Shown one piece after another: positions 56,031-64,000 of a stretch of DNA of 64,000 bases. A program made the translations under genes and the position numbers. Numbering within the stretch: the first letter of the stretch is position 1; each line of letters starts with the position of its first letter. The stretch comes from Motacilla alba alba (Eukaryota; Chordata; Aves; Passeriformes; Motacillidae). The stretch lies in the NCBI RefSeq assembly GCF_015832195.1, contig NC_052020.1, positions 62,313,888 to 62,377,887 on the forward strand, given 5' to 3'. The notes below the pieces were generated by a model. It made no database searches. It was not told the DNA's origin and saw only the letters and a list, made by a program, of their open reading frames with translations.

Positions 56031-57472
56031 TTTGGGTAGAGGCAGGGTTTTGTTTTTGTTTTTTTTTTTTTTCTTTTTCTCCTTTCGCGTTGTCGGGGGG
56101 GCATTGATTCTGGAGGGTTTTTTTGCCGGGGGCGGCTCCCGTTGCGGTGGCAGCTGCCGGTTTTTGCCGCCTTCCCCGGCGGCAGCGCCGCGGCGTGGGG
56201 TGGGGCGGGCGGCGGTGCTGCCACCCTGTGGGCAGAGCGCGGTAGTGCAGGCGAGCGGCGCTCGGCGGCCGAGCGGCGCTCGGCGGGCACGCCTGTGTGC
56301 GGCGGCGGGCGGCAGGGCGGGCGCGGCGTGTCGCGGACGGGCTTGACCTTCTCAAGATGGCGGCAAAAAAGGCGCGCAAATCGGAGGACCGCGGTGCGTC
56401 TACTGGACTGCCGGAACGGAACACCGGCGCCGGCGCGGCCCGAGCGGGATTTTCTGTGGCGCTTCGGGTAGCTTGGAGACGGGCTGTGGGCTCAGCGGCG
56501 CCGCGGGCGGGCGTATTTCGGCGGGTTTGTGACAGGCATTGGCGCTAAACGCCTATCTCCCTGCCGAGGTCCCCTCCCCGCCGCCCTGTTGAGTGTGGCG
56601 TGTCGCGGACTGGTTTGACCTTCTCAAGATGGCGGCAAAAAAGGCGCGCAAATCGGAGGACCGCGGTCCAGCTACTGGACTGCCCGCACGGAACACCGGC
56701 GCCGGCGCGGCGCGAGCGGGATTTTCTGTGGCGCTTCGGGTACCTTGGAGACGGGCTGTTTGCTCAGCGGCGCCGCGGGGCGGGCGTATTTCGGCGGGTT
56801 TGTGACAGGCATTGGCGCTAAACGCCTATCTCCCTGCCGAGGTCCCCTCCCCGCCGCCCTGTTGAGTGTGGCGTGTCGCGGACGGGCTTGACCTTCTCAA
56901 GATGGCGGCAAAAAAGGCGCGCAAATCGGAGGACCGCGGTCCGTCTACTGGACTGCCGGAACGGAACACCGGCGCCGGCGCGGCGCGAGCGGGATTTTCT
57001 GTGGCGCTTCGGCTAGCTTGGAGACGGGCTGTGGGCTCAGCGGCGCCGCGGGCGGGCGTATTTCGGCGGGTTTGTGACAGGCATTGGCGCTAAACGCCTA
57101 TCTCCCTGCCGAGGTCCCCTCCCCGCCGCCCTGTTGAGTGTGGCGTGTCGCGGACTGGTTTGACCTTCTCAAGATGGCGGCAAAAAAGGCGCGCAAATCG
57201 GAGGACCGCGGTCCGTCTACTGGACTGCCGGAACGGAACACCGGCGCCGGCGCGGCGCGAGCGGGATTTTCTGTGGCGCTTCGGGTACCTTGGAGACGGG
57301 CTGTGGGCTCAGCGGCGCCGCGGGCGGGCGTATTTCGGCGGGTTTGTGACAGGCATTGGCGCTAAACGCCTATCTCCCTGCCGAGGTCCCCTCCCCGCCG
57401 CCCTGTTGAGTGTGGCGTGTCGCGGACTGGTTTGACCTTCTCAAGATGGCGGCAAAAAGGGCGCGCAAATCC
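56031..57472 (+). promoter_or_regulatory. Type B CpG head of U4 with 272-bp tandem repeats
   Basis: Same design as the U2 head. CTCF-like site at 56,216-56,249 with the better T at core position 12. The head begins with CTGGAGGG at 56,110 after a T-rich spacer with CTTTCGCGTTGTCGGGG. It has one more 272-bp copy than U2. Confidence 0.7.
56328..57472 (+). repeat. 272-bp CpG-rich tandem array, 4 full copies plus partial, U4
   Basis: GTGTCGCGGAC restarts at 56,328, 56,600, 56,873, 57,145 and 57,417: 272 bp each, with 273 once because of an added G near 56,778 that shifts the 63-codon frame. YY1-type sites start at 56,354, 56,626, 56,899, 57,171 and 57,443. Single-base variants (GGTGCGTC, GGTCCAGC, CTTCGGCTAGC) distinguish the copies. 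The frame break in one copy supports a non-coding role. Confidence 0.97.
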
Positions 57473-57720
57473 AGCTGAGCCGAGTGCAGCCGAGTGCAGC
57501 CGAAGAGCCGAGCGTAGCCGGGCGTAGCCGAGAGTAGCCGAATGCAGCCGAAGAGCCGAGCGTAGCCGACGGTAGCCGAGTGCAGCCGAAGAGCCGAGTG
57601 CAGCCGATAATAGCCGGCTTTAGCCGAAGAGCCGATAATAGCCGACCGTAGCCGAGTGCAGCCGAAGAGCGGGCCATAGCCGAGTGTTGTCGAGAACAGC
57701 CGAGTGTAGCCGAAGAGACC
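57473..57720 (+). repeat. Degenerate GCCGA(N)5 repeat, U4 tail
   Basis: Nearly identical to 45,701-45,955; one visible difference is GGGGCATAGC versus GGGCCATAGC. Confidence 0.9.
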
Positions 57721-58165
57721 TAATATAGACTACAGACAGCACTACCCATCCATAGACATTTGAAATGGGAATGGCAATGTAAAAATAGGGCATGTTTTCA
57801 AACTAAAATGCTGTTTAAAAGAAAGGGGTTCTTTTTGGCTTGCATTTGGGTAGAGGCAGGGGTTTTATTTGAAATCATAATAGAAGGGCCTCAGACATAA
57901 AAATCTCCATACGGAAATATAAGATCAATATATAGAGGTAGCTATAAAGTATAGAAATATATATAAGGAATAGGAATAGATGTAAGATAAAATACCAGTT
58001 TTTATATAAATAGGAATTTATACATATAAATGTATAAATAAACATTATTCCTCAGTGTACATTATAAATATAGTTGTGAATATAAAGATGAAAAAATATT
58101 GAAATAAAATCCATTTCAATAGTCTTTGAAAGAAGGCGTTTGGGGTTTTCTGTCTGTTCTTATTG
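57721..58165 (+). repeat. Short A/T-rich block between U4 and U5
   Basis: The first 130 bp match 45,960-46,090 (ACAGACAGCACTACCCATCC, GAAATGGGAATGGCAATGTA). The sequence then departs into other A/T satellite text and reaches the anchor TATTGGGTTCGAGGCAGGGG at 58,161. Only about one and a half monomers are present, so the U4-to-U5 distance is 2,140 bp (56,110 to 58,250). Confidence 0.85.
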
Positions 58166-59134
58166 GGTTCGAGGCAGGGGGGGTTTTTTGGTTTGTTTTT
58201 TTTTTTTTTTTCTTTTTCTCCTTTCGCGTTGTCGGGGGGGACATTGATTCTGGAGGGTTTTTTTGCCGGGGGCGGCTCCCGTTGCGGTGGCAGCTGCCGG
58301 TTTTTGCCGCCTTCCCCGGCGGCAGCGCCGCGGCGTGGGGTGGGGCGGGCGGCGGTGCTGCCACCCTGTGGGCAGAGCGCGGTAGTGCAGGCGAGCGGCG
58401 CTCGGCGGCCGAGCGGCGCTCGGCGGGCACGCCTGTGTGCGGCGGCGGGCGGCAGGGCGGGCGCGGCGTGTCGCGGACGGGCTTGACCTTCTGAAGATGG
58501 CGGCAGAAAGGGCGGGACACTGCAGCTTGGCCAATGATTGCCGAGCGCGGCCGGAGAGCCGAGTGCAGCCGAGTGCAGCCGAGTGCAGCCCGAGAGCCGG
58601 CGGGAGCCCCGGGTGGCCGCGCGCAGCCGAGTTTCCCCTCAAAGCCGATCGTCCCCGACTTTCGCCGAACCGAGCCCGCTTCAGCCCAGGAGCCGAAACG
58701 AGACCGGTTCAGACCAAAAGCCGAAATGAAACGACTTCACGCCGAGAGCCGACCCAGGTGGGAGCCGCGAGCACCATGAGGGGCCGGCCGGCTCCTGCCG
58801 GGCAGGGCGCAGTGGCCGGGGCTCTCCCGGCGCGGCGCCGCCCCTGCGCGCCCGAGGAGCCGCCGGAGGAGCCGCCGGAGGAGCCGCTTTCCTGCCGGGA
58901 GCCGCGCTCCGTCCGGCGCCGGGAGCGCGGGGAGCGATATTGGAAAGGTCTTTGATGTCCTGCTTTTGACGCGGCTTTTAGGAATTTATTGTATCGTTTT
59001 GTTTTGTTTGCAGCTGGTGGATGTGCTGCACTTCTTGAATGTTATGGTTCTCGGCTCAGGTGTTGATGAGTAGGTTGTTTTGAATTCAGTTTTGTGGTCG
59101 GATTTTTTTTTTTTTTTTTTTTTTTAATTCCCGT

Positions 59135-59165
<31 letters not shown>

Positions 59166-59919
59166 TGCCCCCCGCTATGACGTTTTCTAGGGTTTACCGT
59201 GGGTTTTATGGGTCGTAGCATGAAGTAGAAGTCAGGTTTTGGATTCTGTGGTGGTGCCTTTTGTTAGCTTGAGTATGCAGCGTTTGTTTCGGTGGGTTCG
59301 AGGTAGTGTCGTGTAGTTACTTAGGGGTTTTTAATCTTTATAGTCGCATTCTTGTTTCTTATCTTACAGGGCTTTTATTTCTTTGGATTGTTTGATCGGA
59401 GCATATGTTTGATTGTTACGGATCCTTTGGGAGATAGTGTTTCTGGTTACGTTTCTTTTTTGCCTTCACGTTTCTTACTAGGTGGTATTTTTATTTTGGT
59501 AGTTTGAGGCCTTTTGGGGTTTATTGTGTTAGGAATATTTTTTTTTGCTTGTTGCTAATTTAAGTTTATGTGTGCTATTTAAAAGCCAGCTCCACTTGAG
59601 CTGTGGGGAACTAGGAGCATATCTGTTCTGATCTTCCTCTCACCTTTCTTCCCACAGCTGTTTCTGTACTCCTGACTTCCCGTCACGCCAGGGACACGTG
59701 GCTTGGAGCACAGCAGCCGGATTCCTCACTTAGCCGTGTCAGCTTGGTGCAGGTTACGAATTACAGGGTGACTTGGAAACCCAGAAACAAAGGGAAGAAG
59801 CTGGTATGTCTCTTAGCAGGGGGAAAAAAAAAAAAAAAACCCAAAAAAACCCCAAAAAACAAAAAAAAAAAAACCAAAACAAAAAAAAAACAAAACAAAA
59901 AAAAAAAAAAAAAAAAAAC

Positions 59920-59950
<31 letters not shown>

Positions 59951-61683
59951 AAAAAAAACCCCTACATCAGGGCAATAATTCAGGGGACTAACACTTCATC
60001 TTTAACTTTCTTCTGTGCTCAGTCCTCATCGCCGGGAGCCGTGAAAGCCCCCTGAGCTGTAGGTCTCATACAGACCTACCTCGTTTGGTCCAAAAAATCA
60101 GTATTTTATTACTGTGTGCACACTCAGGGGGAAGATTTTATCCCATATCCCTCAGAGGGACATTAAACCTCCAGTTTCCCTTTTCTTGAACAGTTTGAGA
60201 GAGGATATTACTTATGTAATTTTTACTGCAGGCATTTGATCTTTTTGAAGACCGTTTGTGCGTGTGCGTGCCCCTAATAGCTGTCCCCTCTCTAACACAG
60301 GATGGGGAAGAAAGGCTGCAGAGCTTCCTGCAACGGGCTGCGAGCGCAAAGAGCGAGGAGGCAGCGGAAGACCGGACTCAGGAATCGGAACGGTTTTCTT
60401 GGGTTTAAGAAGCTCGAATGGCGCTTCAAGACATTTATATCAGACCTGGTTTAATTTCATTACCCTTTTTTTTTACATCCACAAAAAAACCCCAGCCCTC
60501 CCCCCCCCCCCCCTCCAGGATCCATCGCTGCTGCTGCCGTGCGTGACGAGAAGCCGTCTTCCCTCTGCCCGGAGCAGCTGAGAGATGGAGCAGCACCCCA
60601 AAGGACTTTCTGCTCAGTGATTATAGCTGAGTTTTAGTGGGAATTCTCTGAGCAATCTGGTGGATTGTGCTTGAACGTGGCCGTGAGGGTAGCTGAGCAC
60701 GGCAGTCCGGATCTGCGAGCCGCGGTGCCGGAGCTCTTTGAAAGGTCGTGGGGGATGCATTCATTCCATTGAATCCCGGCCCTGTGCTGTGCCCAGGCCC
60801 TTTGTACAAAGAGTGTACGGGGAGAAACCAGAACTGCACGTTGCTTGCGATACGTATGGAGTTTTGAAAGCTTTAGTTCTAGCTAATAAAAGAAGTTAGT
60901 TTGAAAAAAAGCCAAATAATTTATTTTTTTTTCCTTCAACGTGATACTCTTTGGTGGTGTACGGTGTGTTGTCTTCTTTTTTGGTGTTGTTAACTCTGTG
61001 TCATTTGTTTTTTGAGTGAAGATAACTCTGTGGATGGCTTGGTTTGTATTTGAGGCAGAATTAATTTCAACAGGTTTCTTTAATAGACTTCTGAGATGTA
61101 TTGCTGGGATTTTGGCTTTGTTTATCGTAGGTATAAACACAGAGATTTGGTAGGGGCAGCTCGGCTGCTGGAGTTTTGGGTGTTTAAGTGATTGGATGGC
61201 TTTTGTTACCTGCAGTTTTTAATTTTTGAAAGGTTTTTTTACGTAGTGGCTTAAGGTGGTTTTTAGAATTAATTGTCTTGCTTCATGTTGTGTGCAGCCG
61301 GTGGGGGGGGGGGGGGGGGGTTTAGTTTTCTTTTTGGGGACAGGAGCATTTATATGGTGGGTGTTTATAGGCAGTATATATTTTTTTAAAATTTTAGCAG
61401 TGATATTTTTTGACATTTTAATAGCTTAGAATTTTTTTTATGCTTTTCATTAGTTTTTTTTAAATTTAAAATTATTTCTACAGATTATTGTTCATTACTT
61501 GTGAGTTAGCATAAAGGTAGAGCTTCGGGGGTCTTTTTAGTAATGTTTAGGGTCAGTTGTACAGTCTGGAGTTTAGGGAGCTGGTTTGATTTATTTTGTA
61601 CAGGTTTTTGTTTTTCTTAGCAGTTCTTTCCTTTTGGATGTGTATTGGAGTTTTTTGGGTTTCTGAGAAATTGATTGAGGAGG
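58166..61683 (+). repeat. Macrosatellite unit U5 (type A head), cut by the assembly gap
   Basis: Head at 58,250, then the same order as U1 to GAAATTGATTGAGGAGG at 61,683, where N bases begin. Head features: CTCF-like site 58,356-58,389, YY1-type site 58,494-58,504, three 10-bp VNTR units, and the 59-codon frame 58,776-58,955 with a Phe-to-Tyr change near its end. A T run followed by a C run of about 29 lies at 59,103-59,165. Confidence 0.95.
59658..60408 (+). CDS. Candidate two-exon ORF of U5, unknown function
   Basis: Exon 59,658-59,803 and exon 60,301 to TAA at 60,406-60,408, with the same acceptor, donor and phase as in U1. By eye the coding bases are the same as in U1. Poly(A) signal at 60,885-60,890. 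This copy has a complete type A head upstream (58,250), so it is the best placed with U1 to be transcribed. Confidence 0.25.
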
Positions 61684-62683
61684 NNNNNNNNNNNNNNNNN
61701 NNNNNNNNNNNNNNNNNNNNNNNNNNNNNNNNNNNNNNNNNNNNNNNNNNNNNNNNNNNNNNNNNNNNNNNNNNNNNNNNNNNNNNNNNNNNNNNNNNNN
61801 NNNNNNNNNNNNNNNNNNNNNNNNNNNNNNNNNNNNNNNNNNNNNNNNNNNNNNNNNNNNNNNNNNNNNNNNNNNNNNNNNNNNNNNNNNNNNNNNNNNN
61901 NNNNNNNNNNNNNNNNNNNNNNNNNNNNNNNNNNNNNNNNNNNNNNNNNNNNNNNNNNNNNNNNNNNNNNNNNNNNNNNNNNNNNNNNNNNNNNNNNNNN
62001 NNNNNNNNNNNNNNNNNNNNNNNNNNNNNNNNNNNNNNNNNNNNNNNNNNNNNNNNNNNNNNNNNNNNNNNNNNNNNNNNNNNNNNNNNNNNNNNNNNNN
62101 NNNNNNNNNNNNNNNNNNNNNNNNNNNNNNNNNNNNNNNNNNNNNNNNNNNNNNNNNNNNNNNNNNNNNNNNNNNNNNNNNNNNNNNNNNNNNNNNNNNN
62201 NNNNNNNNNNNNNNNNNNNNNNNNNNNNNNNNNNNNNNNNNNNNNNNNNNNNNNNNNNNNNNNNNNNNNNNNNNNNNNNNNNNNNNNNNNNNNNNNNNNN
62301 NNNNNNNNNNNNNNNNNNNNNNNNNNNNNNNNNNNNNNNNNNNNNNNNNNNNNNNNNNNNNNNNNNNNNNNNNNNNNNNNNNNNNNNNNNNNNNNNNNNN
62401 NNNNNNNNNNNNNNNNNNNNNNNNNNNNNNNNNNNNNNNNNNNNNNNNNNNNNNNNNNNNNNNNNNNNNNNNNNNNNNNNNNNNNNNNNNNNNNNNNNNN
62501 NNNNNNNNNNNNNNNNNNNNNNNNNNNNNNNNNNNNNNNNNNNNNNNNNNNNNNNNNNNNNNNNNNNNNNNNNNNNNNNNNNNNNNNNNNNNNNNNNNNN
62601 NNNNNNNNNNNNNNNNNNNNNNNNNNNNNNNNNNNNNNNNNNNNNNNNNNNNNNNNNNNNNNNNNNNNNNNNNNNNNNNNNNN
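61684..62683. other. Assembly gap, exactly 1,000 N
   Basis: The run of N is exactly 1,000 bases. Frames that cross it (up to 505 codons of mostly X) are meaningless. The flanks belong to U5 and U6. Confidence 1.
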
Positions 62684-64000
62684 CGAGCGGCGCTCGGCGG
62701 GCACGCCTGTGTGCGGCGGCGGGCGGCAGGGCGGGCGCGGCGTGTCACGGACGGGCTTGACCTTCTCAAGATGGCGGCAGAAAGGGCGGGACACTGCAGC
62801 TTGGCCAATGATTGCCGAGCGCGGCCGGAGAGCCGAGTGCAGCCGAGTGCAGCCGAGTGCAGCCGAGTGCAGCCGAGTGCTGCCGAGTGCAGCCGAGTGC
62901 TGCCGAGTGCAGCCGAGTGCAGCCCGAGAGCCGGCGGGAGCCCCGGGTGGCCGCGCGCAGCCGAGTTTCCCCTCAAAGCCGATCGTCCCCGACTTTCGCC
63001 GAACCGAGCCCGCTTCAGCCCAGGAGCCGAAACGAGACCGGTTCAGACCAAAAGCCGAAATGAAACGACTTCACGCCGAGAGCCGACCCAGGTGGGAGCC
63101 GCGAGCACCATGAGGGGCCGGCCGGCTCCTGCCGGGCAGGGCGCAGTGGCCGGGGCTCTCCCGGCGCGGCGCCGCCCCTGCGCGCCCGAGGAGCCGCCGG
63201 AGGAGCCGCCGGAGGAGCCGCTTTCCTGCCGGGAGCCGCGCTCCGTCCGGCGCCGGGAGCGCGGGGAGCGATATTGGAAAGGTCTTTGATGTCCTGCTTT
63301 TGACGCGGCTTTTAGGAATTTATTGTATCGTTTTGTTTTGTTTGCAGCTGGTGGATGTGCTGCACTTCTTGAATGTTATGGTTCTCGGCTCAGGTGTTGA
63401 TGAGTAGGTTGTTTTGAATTCAGTTTTGTGGTCGGATTTTTTTTTTTTTTTTTTTTTTTTAATTCCCCTTCCCCCCCCCCCCCCCCCTTCCCCCCCCGCT
63501 ATGACGTTTTCTAGGGTTTACCGTGGGTTTTATGGGTCGTAGCATGAAGTAGAAGTCAGGTTTTGGATTCTGTGGTGGTGCCTTTTGTTAGCTTGAGTAT
63601 GCAGCGTTTGTTTCGGTGGGTTCGAGGTAGTGTCGTGTAGTTACTTAGGGGTTTTTAATCTTTATAGTCGCATTCGTGTTTCTTATCTTACAGGGCTTTT
63701 ATTTCTTTGGATTGTTTGATCGGAGCATATGTTTGATTGTTACGGATCCTTTGGGAGATAGTGTTTCTGGTTACGTTTCTTTTTTGCCTTCACGTTTCTT
63801 ACTAGGTGGTATTTTTATTTTGGTAGTTTGAGGCCTTTTGGGGTTTATTGTGTTAGGAATATTTTTTTTTGCTTGTTGCTAATTTAAGTTTATGTGTGCT
63901 ATTTAAAAGCCAGCTCCACTTGAGCTGTGGGGAACTAGGAGCATATCTGTTCTGATCTTCCTCTCACCTTTCTTCCCACAGCTGTTTCTGTACTCCTGAC
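62684..64000 (+). repeat. Macrosatellite unit U6 (type A head), cut by the window end
   Basis: Begins inside the head (CGAGCGGCGCTCGGCGGGCA) and follows U1 and U5. YY1-type site at 62,768-62,778, nine 10-bp VNTR units (62,831-62,920), the 59-codon frame at 63,110-63,289, a T run and C run at about 63,437-63,487, and the acceptor of the candidate ORF exon at 63,980-63,981 with the exon starting at 63,982. The rest lies outside the window. Confidence 0.95.

Noticed and set aside
44829..57472. CRISPR-like or bacterial repeat structure
   Set aside because: The 272-bp copies abut without spacers, and the whole window has vertebrate features (CR1, SINE, LTRs, CpG islands).
61553..63113. ORFs of 361-505 codons
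   Set aside because: Mostly N bases of the assembly gap read as X.
39900..64000. Array as an rRNA or snRNA gene cluster
   Set aside because: No 18S, 28S, 5S or snRNA core words found in the units.

Overview
The window reads as genomic DNA of a bird, most likely a songbird. The evidence is seven fragments of CR1 LINEs, a tRNA-Ile/CR1-tailed SINE of the TguSINE1 kind, and three LTRs, two of which match songbird LTRs as I remember them. No conserved single-copy protein-coding gene could be recognised on either strand, and none of the long open frames looks like a real host protein. Family names come from memory of consensus sequences; no search was run.

Left half (1 to about 34,040): ordinary AT-rich intergenic or intronic DNA. 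It carries degraded CR1 pieces, a 398-bp CCYRT pentanucleotide array lying between two CR1 fragments (14,193-14,590), a 53-bp poly(A) run (24,660-24,712), the SINE (25,392-25,534), an LTR (29,921-30,412), a small CpG promoter with an NRF1 palindrome and a strong splice donor (30,425-30,670), a CR1 reverse-transcriptase-side fragment (30,868-31,400) and a second LTR (31,848-32,780).

Right half (about 34,040 to 64,000): composition changes abruptly. This half is a mosaic of GC-rich promoter-like islands, strongly C-poor G/T-rich tracts, A/T-rich satellite blocks and minisatellites. Its core is a macrosatellite-like array with a full unit of about 4.67 kb. Copies are: a diverged copy 0 (37,145-38,790), U1 (39,900-44,540), U2 (44,541-45,955), a head-less U3 (52,599-56,030), U4 (56,031-57,720), U5 (58,166-61,683), a 1,000-N gap, and U6 (62,684 to the window end). 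A full unit has a CpG head, a C-poor body with good splice sites and a poly(A) signal, and A/T-rich monomers of about 0.3 kb marked by a recurring GGTTAGAGGCAGGG anchor.

Every complete head carries one CTCF-like two-part site, and there are twelve perfect AAGATGGCGGC (YY1-type) sites, all in the same orientation. In U2 and U4 the YY1 site lies in a 272-bp tandem repeat (3 and 4 full copies plus a partial). Between U2 and U3 (45,956-52,599) lie A/T monomers, a different CpG island with an 81-bp exon-like block, TTTTAGGG-rich degenerate repeats, a minisatellite shared with 36.7 kb, and a solo LTR whose edge coincides with the point where the array resumes mid-unit.

The best candidate for something undescribed is this CpG-rich array with CTCF-like and YY1-type motifs. 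In organisation it recalls mammalian DXZ4-type macrosatellites and the YY1 clusters at imprinted or X-inactivation loci. It may also carry a multicopy spliced transcript with an 83-codon frame. That functional reading is inference.
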